Assembly: GCF_022458895.1 (NCBI RefSeq)
Contig: NZ_JAINFL010000010.1
Location: 159,790-223,789, forward strand
Reading direction: 5' to 3'
Origin: Roseihalotalea indica
Lineage (GTDB): Bacteria > Bacteroidota > Bacteroidia > Cytophagales > Cyclobacteriaceae
Length of the DNA: 64,000 nt
In this document: piece by piece, positions 10,347-18,784 of the stretch
Position numbering within the stretch: position 1 is the first letter of the stretch
Layout of the letters: each line of letters starts with the position of its first letter
Made by a program: the position numbers and the translations under genes
The notes under the pieces: model-generated
The model's database searches: none
What the model saw: the letters and a program-made list of their open reading frames with translations, nothing else
What the model was told of the DNA's origin: nothing

Positions 10347-11576
10347 TTATCTCAACTGAGAAACAGGATCTGGTGCTGTCGCGGGCTTGAATATTGTTTT
10401 AGCATACGGACGGAATAGCAGCAGTGCAATGAACAGATTGCTATAAATAATGCCTAGTCTCAGCAAAAAGGTAGGCCAGAATTTAACACGAGCCTTTAGC
10501 ACATTCTCTGGGTGCCTCACCCCATTATAGCGAACAATCGGATTGAAATAGTAAGCCATGTCGGATGTAGATGCTTCCACTCGTAAATAAGTATCTTTTA
10601 TCTGAATAGGATATTCAATGTAGCTGACCTGTTCGGCCTGCCAGCGCACTTCCCCTCCCTGCCCCATCAAACGCACGGTATTCATCTCTTTAGTTAAATT
10701 TACCCGCAATGTATCATGGGTTACCTGCATAGAAGTAAGCACGTTCAGCGATTTCCGACGCCAATCCTCACCTAATAACTGCGCTCGCGGCATGGTATCG
10801 TTAAGGCGCTTGACCCCGTACGTGCGCCCAAGCTTCAAAGCTTCCAAAATGCTCGCCCGGTCATCATTGGGCGCCTGTACCATCGTCCAGCTTTTACTGA
10901 TTTTATGGTCTTTCCGTAAGTCATGGCAGTCGTCATTGGCCAAAATCCAGACTGGTTTCCCTGCCGACAGAGCCTCATCCCAGTGATTTGTAGCCACCCG
11001 GAAGCTGTTAAGCACTTCCATACACTCATACCCGCTTAGGTAACGCATCATTTTCTGGGGGTGACTGTGCTTCATGCTGGGGTGATTAATGCAGACGACC
11101 GGCGTAGTTTGCTTTAACCGTTTTAATAAGTACTGCCGGATATCCTGATTCTGAAAAAGCATTACATCAAAAAAATCAACATCCTCACTGCCAATGGCTA
11201 AGCGGTGAGATTTATGAATATTGATGCCATGCTCGTAGACGGGCATAAAGCGCTTTTCGTGCCAGGGCTGCTGGTCGTTGATAGAAAAGTAATCGGACAG
11301 ATACGGCAAATCGTATCCCATTTTCCGGTATAGCGACTGTATTTCTTCACCTGACTGATGCCCATTGGTAATACCTCCCCAGGCGTGAGCATGAGCATGG
11401 AAGTTGGCCTTATACCACCGTCCGTTCAGTGAGTCGTAGGGATTATAAAAATAATCACCGGAAAAAGGAGTAGGTTCGGGATACCGAAAAAACTGTATCT
11501 GAAAATACTGACTGCTGACTAACAGTATCAAGCAAAAAAGCCCTATCCGGCCGAAAAAGAATATCATGGGTGTCAC
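10347..11576 (-). CDS. Membrane-anchored PHP-domain-like metal-dependent phosphoesterase
   Basis: 409-residue protein with an N-terminal membrane segment (about 5-23) and a C-terminal one (about 372-395), so it is anchored with the catalytic domain probably periplasmic. PHP-like metal-binding motifs are in the usual order: NFHAHAHAW near the start, an acidic/His stretch (AIGSEDVDFFD), CINHPSMKHS, and ANDDCHD late in the domain. The spacing of H-x-H, NHP and DDxH fits the PHP/polymerase-and-histidinol-phosphatase superfamily. Substrate unknown; a phosphoester or phosphonate is expected from the family. Base composition is like its neighbours. Confidence 0.72.
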   Translation of the reverse strand: MTPMIFFFGRIGLFCLILLVSSQYFQIQFFRYPEPTPFSGDYFYNPYDSLNGRWYKANFHAHAHAWGGITNGHQSGEEIQSLYRKMGYDLPYLSDYFSINDQQPWHEKRFMPVYEHGINIHKSHRLAIGSEDVDFFDVMLFQNQDIRQYLLKRLKQTTPVVCINHPSMKHSHPQKMMRYLSGYECMEVLNSFRVATNHWDEALSAGKPVWILANDDCHDLRKDHKISKSWTMVQAPNDDRASILEALKLGRTYGVKRLNDTMPRAQLLGEDWRRKSLNVLTSMQVTHDTLRVNLTKEMNTVRLMGQGGEVRWQAEQVSYIEYPIQIKDTYLRVEASTSDMAYYFNPIVRYNGVRHPENVLKARVKFWPTFLLRLGIIYSNLFIALLLFRPYAKTIFKPATAPDPVSQLR

Positions 11577-11696
11577 TTACCTGATCATTGCTTACCTGGG
11601 CAAAGGTAGATCGCAATGGTGATACCATGAAGCATCCGCTATTATCAAAAAGTAAAAAAAGGAATACCTCCTTCACGGAAATTTAACAGGCGCTTT

Positions 11697-12440
11697 TCAG
11701 GAAACAAGCTTCTCCAACGCATCGCCCACCCAATACGAAAGGATAGCGGCCGAAGCTCCCAGTACTAAAGTTTCCAGTACACCTTTCCAGCGGTTAGTTT
11801 GGGTAACCACCGCCTTAAGCCACCCTACCCCGATAAACGCCAGTGAGGTAAGCACACAAGCAATGGTAAACGCATTATCTATCTGAACATGAGCACTGTA
11901 CCCGTACACATAGATTAATAATGGAATGAACCCCACCACCACAAAAGACACAAACGTAACCAGCCCCATCTTAAAAGGTGATTTGTGCTCTTCCACCATC
12001 TCCAGTTCTTCCTTCATCATAATATCCACCCAGCGGTCCCGGTCTTCGGTAATTTTGGCTACTACCTGCTCCAGCAGCTCACCTTCAAATCCTTTAGCCT
12101 GATAAATCTCCCGAATTTCCTGCCGCTCGGTCTCCGGCATATGATCTACCTCCCAATATTCAACCTTCTTATGTTTTTCGTAATTTTCTCGTTCGGATTT
12201 AGTAGAAAGATAACTGCCAATAGACATGGAGAAGCCATCGGCAAACAGGTTGGCAAAACCAAGGATGATCACAATAGAAGAACTCAGTTCCGCTCCGGCG
12301 GCACCTGCCACCACGGCAAAAGTGGTTACACTCCCGTCGATGCCACCGTATACGAACTCTCCTAAATAGTCTTGAAATTTGCTCCAGGCTGAGTTGGTTC
12401 CGTGCAGAACATCCTCTCGCTTATGGGTTAGTTTAGGCAT
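11697..12440 (-). CDS. VIT1/CCC1-family divalent metal transporter
   Basis: 247 residues. It begins with a soluble stretch, then the family's first helix and signature (YLGEFVYGGIDGSVTTFAVVAGAAGA), a second helix with GFANLFADGFSMSIGSYLS, a long cytoplasmic acidic/charged insert (about 80-150) containing the E-rich metal-sensing helices (EDRDRWVDIMMKEELEMVEEH), and three C-terminal helices. This is the arrangement of vacuolar iron transporter and CCC1 proteins, which export Fe2+ or Mn2+ from the cytoplasm in exchange for protons. Likely role: relief of iron or manganese excess. Apparently monocistronic. Confidence 0.88.
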   Translation of the reverse strand: MPKLTHKREDVLHGTNSAWSKFQDYLGEFVYGGIDGSVTTFAVVAGAAGAELSSSIVIILGFANLFADGFSMSIGSYLSTKSERENYEKHKKVEYWEVDHMPETERQEIREIYQAKGFEGELLEQVVAKITEDRDRWVDIMMKEELEMVEEHKSPFKMGLVTFVSFVVVGFIPLLIYVYGYSAHVQIDNAFTIACVLTSLAFIGVGWLKAVVTQTNRWKGVLETLVLGASAAILSYWVGDALEKLVS

Positions 12441-12598
12441 AGCACTTTATTGATTACCGACTAAAATAGCCAATATATACTAGTACTATAGAACTTATTG
12501 AAATTTGGAATCAATCTTATTCCAAAAGCGAGGTCAATGATTAGAGTTTACTCCGATAGCTATGCAGGAATCCATTTTTATATCGTGAGCGTTGAAAG

Positions 12599-12699
12599 TG
12601 TTGCTATACACGTTCAGCAAAAGGCAGTTCCCTTGTATAGCCTCCTGCCCCCCTTCCTAGTATGTCATTAAAGAAAATCAGAATAACGTCTAATGATGG
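12599..12699 (+). repeat. Dispersed intergenic repeat, copy A
   Basis: Aligns with 53063-53164 over about 100 bases. The best-conserved part is the right third: TTCCT-R-G-Y-ATGTCAT, then AAATCAGAATAACG and CT-M-ATGAT are shared with only scattered changes. The left part aligns more loosely (TGTTGC, CAGCA, GCCT-S-CTGCC). In both copies the plus-strand reading runs into the 3' end of a leftward gene. Confidence 0.6.
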
Positions 12700-12728
12700 A
12701 GGTTAGCTAAAAAAAAAGTATAAACCAA

Positions 12729-12761
12729 AAAAAAGGAATGATTCTGAAAACCATTCCTTGT
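12729..12761 (-). terminator. Terminator of the 450-aa glycosidase gene
   Basis: Stem AAGGAATG (12735-12742) and CATTCCTT (12754-12761) with an 11-nt loop is followed on the minus strand by an eight-base T run. It lies just past the stop of the leftward glycosidase gene. Confidence 0.8.
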
Positions 12762-12767
12762 GAGTGT

Positions 12768-14120
12768 CTAGTCTATCTCATCGTGGAGAAAATCGATGCA
12801 AAGGGCGGCAGACCAGGAGAAACGGTGACTACCATAGCCCTGCTTTTCCTTTCCGACCACATCCTTTATCGGGTCAAAATACTCGTAGAAACCATAGTGG
12901 CTGATAAGTTCTAATGATTCTTGCTTGAATTGCTGGGCCAGATCATCAAAGCCATAGTGCTTAAGACCGTGGTGGAGCATCCAGTTCATGTTAATCCAAA
13001 CGGGACCGCGCCAGTACTTTTTGGGATTAAACTTCTTGCTCGTCGGGTTATACGACGGGCACAAATATATTTGCTGATCGGCGGTATTGCTGAATGTAGG
13101 TCCGGTCAATCGGTCTACAATCTGCTGAGCCTGCGCTTGCGTAGGGATATGCGCAAAAACCGGAACCAAGCCGGATGAAGCTTCCATGGCTATTCGCTCA
13201 TCATTATGCAGATCATAAGCATCGTAAATCCCGGTTTTTGGGTTCCACAACTTATCGTTCATGGAGTAGATGCTCTTTTCATTCCATTCTTTCAACTGAG
13301 TAGTATCCTCACCAATCAAGCCAGCCAGTTCTATTAATGCTTGATTTGACTTAACCAGGATACAGTTAAACAATGGATCCTGAATGACAAACGGACAGCG
13401 TTCCAGAATAGCCTCCTCGTTGTAATCGCACTTACGATAGATATCAATCAGGTGAATGTATCGGTTATAATCATAATCCGTAGGACGATGCTCGGCATGC
13501 CCATTGTCCAGATCTTTTCGCTTGTAAGGAGGAATTTTGATCTTCTCAAAGGTAATCTTCTCCATGGGTTCGTCCCAGGTTGGAGAATTATCCGTTCCTG
13601 ACTCCCAGGGGTGGCGGATATATACCAAACCTTCGTTAAAGGGATCGCGATTGTTGTAAAAATACTGATGCATCTTAAATATTTTCGGATACATCTCCTT
13701 CACAAAGTTGAGCGCGCGTCCTTTGTCCTTTGCATTCTGGTAGATCCGCTGAAGCACAAACCCATGCACCGCCGGCATGGTAATTCCCGAAGTTTTACGG
13801 GTTTCGCAGGCTTCAAATGAACGCCAGGTTTCCCAGAAATCTGAACTGGGAAAGTAATTATAGTCAAATTCCGGATTGAACAGGATTTGCGGCACCATTC
13901 CGTTTTTCCACTGCCCGCTAAACAAAGAGCGTAGTTCGGATTCGGCCCGATCCATATCATAGTGAGAATAACCAATGGCTATAAACCCGGCATCCCAGTT
14001 CCACTGGTGAGGATAGAGATTCGGAGCAGGTTTGGTGAAGCTTCCAGTCCAGTTACCGGCAAGTATGTCTTTGGCTTCTGTTACTAAAGTTTTTACATCA
14101 ACTTCCGCCGTCGTATACAT
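12768..14120 (-). CDS. MGH1/GH63-like glycoside hydrolase, cytoplasmic
   Basis: 450 residues with no signal peptide, folding as an (alpha/alpha)6 barrel by family resemblance. Family landmarks: QWNWDAGFIAIGYSHYDMDRAESELRSLF near the N-terminus, IRHPWESGTDNSPTWDEPM carrying the conserved Asp expected to act as general acid, YWRGPVWINMNWMLHHGLK, and a C-terminal GYGSHRFSWSAAL that contributes the catalytic base region. The family acts on small alpha-glucosides or mannosides such as glucosyl- or mannosylglycerate and related compatible solutes, so a solute-recycling role is plausible. Exact substrate is not readable. Start at ATG 14120; it has its own terminator. A larger relative lies at 48984-51629. 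Confidence 0.75.
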   Translation of the reverse strand: MYTTAEVDVKTLVTEAKDILAGNWTGSFTKPAPNLYPHQWNWDAGFIAIGYSHYDMDRAESELRSLFSGQWKNGMVPQILFNPEFDYNYFPSSDFWETWRSFEACETRKTSGITMPAVHGFVLQRIYQNAKDKGRALNFVKEMYPKIFKMHQYFYNNRDPFNEGLVYIRHPWESGTDNSPTWDEPMEKITFEKIKIPPYKRKDLDNGHAEHRPTDYDYNRYIHLIDIYRKCDYNEEAILERCPFVIQDPLFNCILVKSNQALIELAGLIGEDTTQLKEWNEKSIYSMNDKLWNPKTGIYDAYDLHNDERIAMEASSGLVPVFAHIPTQAQAQQIVDRLTGPTFSNTADQQIYLCPSYNPTSKKFNPKKYWRGPVWINMNWMLHHGLKHYGFDDLAQQFKQESLELISHYGFYEYFDPIKDVVGKEKQGYGSHRFSWSAALCIDFLHDEID

Positions 14121-14370
14121 GATTCTAATGTTTGTTTTTTGGTTAGTAGCGTCTTAAAATCAACACGTTACTCCACACTATGTTCCTAAAAAAACGGATA
14201 AAGTGCAAATGCAGCCTGATTAATACACTACATAGAAATCTTGAAGCCTGATAGAAACAGAAATTATGCCAGGCTACGGCAAGAATTTGTATCCTCTGTC
14301 TTGGTTAACCCATGATAATCTTTGTAGATTTGAGACCTGTCATTTTTCCTACACAAGCTAACCGTCGTTT

Positions 14371-15153
14371 ATGTCACTTTTTGACTTGTCTGGTCAGACC
14401 GCCATTATTACCGGAGGAGGTAGCGGAATCGGCAAGAGTATTACCACCACCTTTGCCAAGCAAGGTGCCCAGGTTCACATCCTGGAAATTAATGAAGAAG
14501 CCGGCCTTAAAACCCTCGAGGAGGTTAAGCAAATGGGCGGACAAGGTCAGGTGCACCGCTGCGATCTTTCTAAACAATCCGAAGTTAAGTCACTGGCGGA
14601 AGAAATATACAAAAGCAGCGGATCTATTGATATTCTGGTAAATAACGCCGGAATAGCCCATATAGGCAATGTAGAGAACACTTCTGAGGAAGATCTGGAC
14701 CGGATTTACTCGGTGAATATTAAAGGCGTTTACAATGGCCTGCATGCCTGTATTCCTTTCATGAAAAAGCAGGGTGGCGGAGTAATCCTCAACCTGGCAT
14801 CGGTAGCTTCGGTGATGGGTATTGCCGATCGTTTTGCCTATTCCATGAGCAAAGGGGCCGTTTACACCATGACATTATCTGTGGCTAAAGACTTTATAGA
14901 AGATAATATTCGCTGCAACTGTATCGGTCCCGGCCGGGTACACACCCCATTTGTAGATGGTTTTCTGAAAAAAAATTATCCGGGTAAGGAAAAGGAGATG
15001 TTTGAGAAACTTTCCAAGACTCAGCCCATTGGCCGGATGGGAGAACCCGAAGAAATTGCTCACTTAGCACTCTACCTTTGTTCTAAGGAAGCGGGCTTCA
15101 TCACGGGTAGCTTTTACCCCATCGATGGGGGATTTATTACGCTGAACAGTTAA
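14371..15153 (+). CDS. SDR dehydrogenase, probable 2-keto-3-deoxy-L-fuconate dehydrogenase
   Basis: Classical short-chain dehydrogenase, 260 residues. NAD-binding TGGGSGIG at 14-21, NNAG near 90, catalytic Tyr157 and Lys161 (YSMSK), and C-terminal GSFYPIDGG. From the operon context (diketo-acid hydrolase, mutarotase, lactonase, second SDR) it most likely oxidises 2-keto-3-deoxy-L-fuconate to the 2,4-diketo acid in the non-phosphorylative L-fucose pathway. A rhamnonate version of the same step is the main alternative. First gene of a rightward operon; 64 bp separate it from the next gene. Confidence 0.78.
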   Translation: MSLFDLSGQTAIITGGGSGIGKSITTTFAKQGAQVHILEINEEAGLKTLEEVKQMGGQGQVHRCDLSKQSEVKSLAEEIYKSSGSIDILVNNAGIAHIGNVENTSEEDLDRIYSVNIKGVYNGLHACIPFMKKQGGGVILNLASVASVMGIADRFAYSMSKGAVYTMTLSVAKDFIEDNIRCNCIGPGRVHTPFVDGFLKKNYPGKEKEMFEKLSKTQPIGRMGEPEEIAHLALYLCSKEAGFITGSFYPIDGGFITLNS

Positions 15154-15217
15154 TCTGCGCTTTGTTGTATTCTAATACATAAATTCAACCTTTATCATTT
15201 TCTAACCTTTCGAATTC

Positions 15218-16069
15218 ATGAAATTATTTCGCTTTGGCAATCCGGCATCTGAAAAACCGGGTGTTGTATTCCAGGAAAAAAACGTTGATGTCAGTGCCTT
15301 CGGTGAAGACTACACCGAATCATTTTTTGCCACCGATGGCGTAAACCGATTGGCCGCCTGGTTGAAAGAGCACGCTTCGGAATGCCCCGAAGTAAGCAGT
15401 GACCAACGCCTGGCTGCGCCCTTGGTGCGTCCGGGAAAAATAGTTTGTATTGGTCTTAATTATAAAGACCATGCGGCGGAAAGCAATATGGATTTGCCCA
15501 AAGAACCCATCATCTTTTTTAAAGCAACCTCCGCTATTGTTGGGCCCAACGATGATCTGATTATTCCGAAAGGGAGTGAGAAAACCGACTGGGAAGTAGA
15601 GCTAGCCATCGTAATCGGAAAAAAGGCAAGCTACGTTTCGGAAGAAGAAGCCATGAACTACGTGGGCGGTTATATGCTGCACAATGACTACAGCGAGCGA
15701 GCCTTCCAACTGGAACGATCTGGACAATGGGTAAAAGGGAAAAGCTGCGATACCTTTGCTCCCATCGGCCCCTACGTTGTTACTCCCGACGAAATAGCAG
15801 ATATCAACTCCCTGGATATGTGGCTAAAAGTGAATGGTGAATTCAAACAGCAGGGCACCACTGCCGACCTAATCTTTAATGTGCCTTACATCGTCAGCTA
15901 TCTTAGCCAGTTTATGAGTTTGCTACCGGGCGATATTATTTCTACAGGCACTCCCGCCGGCGTAGGTCTGGGATTTGATCCTCCCCAGTTTCTGAAAGCC
16001 GGAGACGTCGTTGAACTAGGCATAGAAGGCTTAGGCAGTTCCCGACAACAAGCTAAGGCGTATACTTAG
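15218..16069 (+). CDS. Fumarylacetoacetate-hydrolase-family enzyme, probable 2,4-diketo-3-deoxy-L-fuconate hydrolase
   Basis: 283 residues. The FAH-fold core starts with IVCIGLNYKDHAAESNM. Metal ligands are visible in DWEVELAIVIG and LHNDYSERAFQ, followed by GKSCDTFAPIGPYVV and the family's STGTPAGVGLG. The group of about 285 residues with this N-terminal domain (MKLFRFG) includes the enzyme that cleaves 2,4-diketo-3-deoxy-L-fuconate into pyruvate and L-lactate. Annotation pipelines often call it ureidoglycolate lyase, which the context does not support. Followed by a 336-bp gap before the next gene. Confidence 0.78.
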   Translation: MKLFRFGNPASEKPGVVFQEKNVDVSAFGEDYTESFFATDGVNRLAAWLKEHASECPEVSSDQRLAAPLVRPGKIVCIGLNYKDHAAESNMDLPKEPIIFFKATSAIVGPNDDLIIPKGSEKTDWEVELAIVIGKKASYVSEEEAMNYVGGYMLHNDYSERAFQLERSGQWVKGKSCDTFAPIGPYVVTPDEIADINSLDMWLKVNGEFKQQGTTADLIFNVPYIVSYLSQFMSLLPGDIISTGTPAGVGLGFDPPQFLKAGDVVELGIEGLGSSRQQAKAYT

Positions 16070-16405
16070 TTTAGGATTTAGTAAAACGGAAACGGGAGGC
16101 GGGAGGCTGGAAACTGGTCTTCGCTGTTGGTTGAGAAGACCGAAGTCGGAAGTCCGGAGAGCGGAGACTTCGGAAGTTTATAAAACTACAGCAACCAAAA
16201 TGTATCAGGTCTCGAAACTTCCGAAGTCTATACTGATGAAGAGGTAAATGGAATAGAGAGTCAGATGTTGGGGAACCGAAAGACCTGAGCCCTGTGCTGT
16301 ACTTTACTCTAAACTTTGAACCGAGCCTCGCTGGCTCCAAACAATCAGCAACCAATAATTCAGCAATCAAGCCATTTAACAATTGAGCAATCAAGCAACC
16401 AACCT
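16070..16405. other. Low-complexity spacer inside the deoxysugar operon
   Basis: Purine-rich, repetitive sequence (GGGAGGCGGGAGG, then CGAAGTCGGAAGTCCGG) with a perfect 14-bp inverted repeat, followed by a CAATCAGCAACC/CAATCAAGCAACC-like stretch just before the mutarotase. An upstream TTG at 16316 keeps the mutarotase frame open through part of it, but those 30 residues are Q/S/N-rich and unlike the family. Confidence 0.6.
16166..16228. repeat. Perfect 14-bp inverted repeat
   Basis: Arms GACTTCGGAAGTTT (16166-16179) and its exact reverse complement (16215-16228) are separated by 35 bases. No T run follows, so it is not a canonical terminator. It could form an mRNA stem between the hydrolase and mutarotase genes or be part of a repeat element. 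Confidence 0.75.
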
Positions 16406-16738
16406 TTGAAAGACTACGCGCAAACGGTTAACTTGAAAGATGATCCGGAGGTGATCCGGCAGTATGAGCACTACCATGCTACGATCTGGCCAGAGGTGCT
16501 TGCCTCGCTAAAAGAAGTGGGTATATTGGATATGAAAATCTACCGCCTGGGCCGAAGGCTGTTTATGTTCATGCAAACTGAAGATGATTTCGAGCCAGCG
16601 GTCGATTTCCCCCGGTATCTAACCCTGCATCCTCGCTGCCAGGTGTGGGAAGATATGATGGGGAGTTTTCAGGAACCGGTGCCTGAAGTGCAACCCGGTG
16701 AGAAATGGGCCATGATGAAAAAAGTGTTTGAGTTTTAA
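16406..16738 (+). CDS. L-fucose/L-rhamnose mutarotase (RhaM/FucU-like dimeric alpha/beta barrel)
   Basis: Interconverts the anomers of a 6-deoxyhexose so that the dehydrogenase receives the right form. Family landmarks: YAQTVNLKDDPEVIRQYEHYHATIWPEV, then YRLGRRLFMFMQT, and WEDMMGSFQEPVP near the end. The proteins of this family start directly at this first strand, so I take TTG 16406 (LKDYAQTV, 110 residues) as the start; no ATG is available upstream in frame, and the 30 codons from TTG 16316 are low-complexity. The sequence of this group is formally RhaM-like; the operon suggests L-fucose. Confidence 0.75.
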   Translation: MKDYAQTVNLKDDPEVIRQYEHYHATIWPEVLASLKEVGILDMKIYRLGRRLFMFMQTEDDFEPAVDFPRYLTLHPRCQVWEDMMGSFQEPVPEVQPGEKWAMMKKVFEF

Positions 16739-16758
16739 CTTGCCTGAACCTCAGTGTG

Positions 16759-17604
16759 ATGAAAAAAATAGACGCGCACCAACATTTCTGGCGCTACCAT
16801 CCCGACACCCACGCCTGGATTACCGACGAAATGTCGGTCCTACGGCAAGATTATCTCCCGGCCGATCTGGCATCTCATCTGGAAAAAAATGAATGCCTGG
16901 GCAGCGTTGCCGTACAAGCCACCCAAACGGTTGAAGAAACTGAGTGGCTGCTAAAATTAGCCGATCAGCATAAATTCATTTTAGGGGTAGTCGGATGGGT
17001 AGACTTACGCGATTTTCAGGTAAAGCACTACCTGCAAAAGCTCTCTCAGCATCCGAAGTTGAAAGGAATACGGCATGTCATTCAGGATGAACCCGATGAT
17101 CAGTTTATGCTGGACCCGGCTTTTTTACGAGGAGTAAAAATGCTTCCCCAGTTTAACCTAACCTATGATTTGCTGATTTACGAGCGCCACTTACCCGTTG
17201 CTCTCCCCTTCGTGTCTTATCTGCCGGATGTTTCTATTGTGGTAGACCATATCGCCAAACCGAAAATCAGTCAGCAGGAAATATCTCCCTGGCGAGAAAA
17301 CATTCAGTCACTGGCCCAGAACAAAAATGTGTGCTGCAAACTGTCAGGTATGGTGACAGAAGCTGACTGGCACCACTGGACCTACGACCACCTGACTCCC
17401 TACCTGGATATAGTTATAGAAGCTTTTGGTGCGGATCGGTTGATGATTGGCTCCGACTGGCCGGTATGTCGTCTGGCTGCGGAATACGAAGAGGTTATGG
17501 AAATCATAGAGCGTTATTTTTCCAGCTTTAGCGAAGAAGAGAAAGCAGCCATCTTTTACCGGAATGCCGCGCGTTTTTATCAAATTGATGTTGGCACTGA
17601 ATAG
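16759..17604 (+). CDS. Amidohydrolase-family lactonase, probable L-fuconolactone hydrolase
   Basis: 281 residues from ATG 16759 (a GTG sits directly before it). TIM-barrel amidohydrolase of the COG3618 group: H-x-H motif DAHQHFW at residues 5-11, GIRHVIQDE, VVDHIAKP, LSGMVTEA, and GSDWPVC near 232 carrying the conserved Asp. The group opens sugar-1,5- or 1,4-lactones, in known cases L-fucono- or L-rhamnonolactone. It lies 20 bp after the mutarotase and 44 bp before the SDR that would make its substrate. Confidence 0.8.
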   Translation: MKKIDAHQHFWRYHPDTHAWITDEMSVLRQDYLPADLASHLEKNECLGSVAVQATQTVEETEWLLKLADQHKFILGVVGWVDLRDFQVKHYLQKLSQHPKLKGIRHVIQDEPDDQFMLDPAFLRGVKMLPQFNLTYDLLIYERHLPVALPFVSYLPDVSIVVDHIAKPKISQQEISPWRENIQSLAQNKNVCCKLSGMVTEADWHHWTYDHLTPYLDIVIEAFGADRLMIGSDWPVCRLAAEYEEVMEIIERYFSSFSEEEKAAIFYRNAARFYQIDVGTE

Positions 17605-17648
17605 TTGCCAGATTTAAGTATACAATTCATACTAACACTAACAACCTT

Positions 17649-18434
17649 ATGAATCTTCATCTCAGTGGTAAAGTAATTTTTGTAACCGGTGGTGCCAGTG
17701 GTATTGGCGAAGCTATTGTGCGAGGCGCAGCCGAAGAGGGAGCCATTCCGGTGATTGTAAACCGAAGTGCCGATCGGGGAGAAAAACTGGCGCGGGAACT
17801 GAAAGATGCCAGGCACGCTTGCCTTTTCGTGCAAGCAGACCTTAGCGAAACAGCCCAGTGCGAGCGGGCTATACAGGAAACCATTGATGCCCTAGGAAAG
17901 CTGGATGTGCTGGTTAACAACGCTGGGATTAACGATAGTGTGGGGTTGGAAGATGGCTCTCCCGAAGAGTTCATGCAATCGCTGCAGAACAACCTTCAAC
18001 ACTACTATTCATTAGCTCACTATGCCTTACCTCATTTAAAGAAAAGTAAAGGAAGTATTGTAAACGTCAGTTCAAAAACAGCGGTTACGGGCCAGGGAGG
18101 CACATCAGGCTATATTGCTTCAAAAGGAGCTCAACTTTCTTTAACCCGCGAATGGGCGGTTGACCTGCTACCCTACGGCATACGAGTAAATGCTGTTTTA
18201 CCCGCTGAAGTTATGACCCCTATGTATCAAAACTGGCTGGCTAAATTTGAAAATCCAGATCAGAAGAAGCAGGAGATTGAACAACGGATACCTTTGGGGC
18301 AACGAATGACTACTGCCCAGGAAATTGCCGACACCGTATTATTTTTGGCCTCTGACCGGGCTTCCCATACTACCGGCCAATATCTCTTCCCAGATGGTGG
18401 CTATACCCATCTGGATAGGGCCATTCACCAGTAA
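17649..18434 (+). CDS. SDR dehydrogenase, probable L-fucose dehydrogenase
   Basis: 261 residues. TGGASGIG at 13-20, NNAG near 92, catalytic Tyr155 and Lys159 (YIASK), and C-terminal GQYLFPDGGYTHLDRA. The N-terminus (LSGKVIFVTGG), the C-terminal tail and the context match the L-fucose dehydrogenase branch that oxidises C1 of L-fucose to the lactone with NAD(P). Last gene of the operon; its stop lies 5 bp from the convergent 82-aa gene. The operon lacks an enolase-type L-fuconate dehydratase and a transporter, which must be encoded elsewhere if the pathway is complete. Confidence 0.76.
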   Translation: MNLHLSGKVIFVTGGASGIGEAIVRGAAEEGAIPVIVNRSADRGEKLARELKDARHACLFVQADLSETAQCERAIQETIDALGKLDVLVNNAGINDSVGLEDGSPEEFMQSLQNNLQHYYSLAHYALPHLKKSKGSIVNVSSKTAVTGQGGTSGYIASKGAQLSLTREWAVDLLPYGIRVNAVLPAEVMTPMYQNWLAKFENPDQKKQEIEQRIPLGQRMTTAQEIADTVLFLASDRASHTTGQYLFPDGGYTHLDRAIHQ

Positions 18435-18439
18435 TTACA

Positions 18440-18688
18440 TTATTGATTTTGCCTTGGATCATCTAATATTACTGTAAAAGTGGGAAGCTCTCCCGGCTGG
18501 TTTTGAATATCAGATAGGTAACAAATCTGCACTAGGTTCTGATAATCCATTAAGTGAAAATAGTATCGTAGTTTATCCAACATGGCTACCTTCTCACAGC
18601 TAAAGGTATACACATTTCCATCCTGCTGTATGTTAATTTCCTGCTGTATTTCTGCCTTTATCAATAACTGCTCGATCATATCAATCAT
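18440..18688 (-). CDS. Hypothetical protein, 82 aa
   Basis: Small acidic soluble protein (MIDMIEQLLIKAEI...) with a regular alternating strand-like pattern and two cysteines. No family recognised. It converges on the L-fucose dehydrogenase gene with almost no gap. A terminator just upstream (18721-18753) separates it from the next gene, so it needs its own promoter. Confidence 0.5.
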   Translation of the reverse strand: MIDMIEQLLIKAEIQQEINIQQDGNVYTFSCEKVAMLDKLRYYFHLMDYQNLVQICYLSDIQNQPGELPTFTVILDDPRQNQ

Positions 18689-18720
18689 TATATCAAAAAC
18701 TCGAGATCAGAGAATGCATT

Positions 18721-18753
18721 AAAAAAGCGTTACTTTGAGAGCAACGCTTTTTT
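18721..18753 (-). terminator. Terminator of the 137-aa secreted protein gene
   Basis: AAAAAAGCGTT (18721-18731) and AACGCTTTTTT (18743-18753) are perfect inverted arms around an 11-nt loop, with T tracts on both strands. It ends the leftward gene at 18785 and could also work in the other direction. Confidence 0.85.
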
Positions 18754-18784
18754 AACACTTGAATTAAAATTAGCACTTTCTATA

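Larger units (their letters stand above)
12441..12767. other. Intergenic region with a dispersed repeat copy and a terminator
   Basis: Holds copy A of a roughly 100-bp dispersed repeat (12599-12699) and the terminator of the downstream glycosidase gene (12729-12761). No gene is seen. Confidence 0.6.

Noticed and set aside
15218..16069. Ureidoglycolate lyase
   Set aside because: A frequent automatic label for this FAH subgroup; no purine-degradation genes are near, while the sugar-acid genes fit the diketo-acid hydrolase.
14371..18434. Phosphorylative fucose or rhamnose pathway (isomerase, kinase, aldolase)
   Set aside because: No isomerase, kinase or aldolase is present; the enzymes seen belong to the dehydrogenase-lactonase route.
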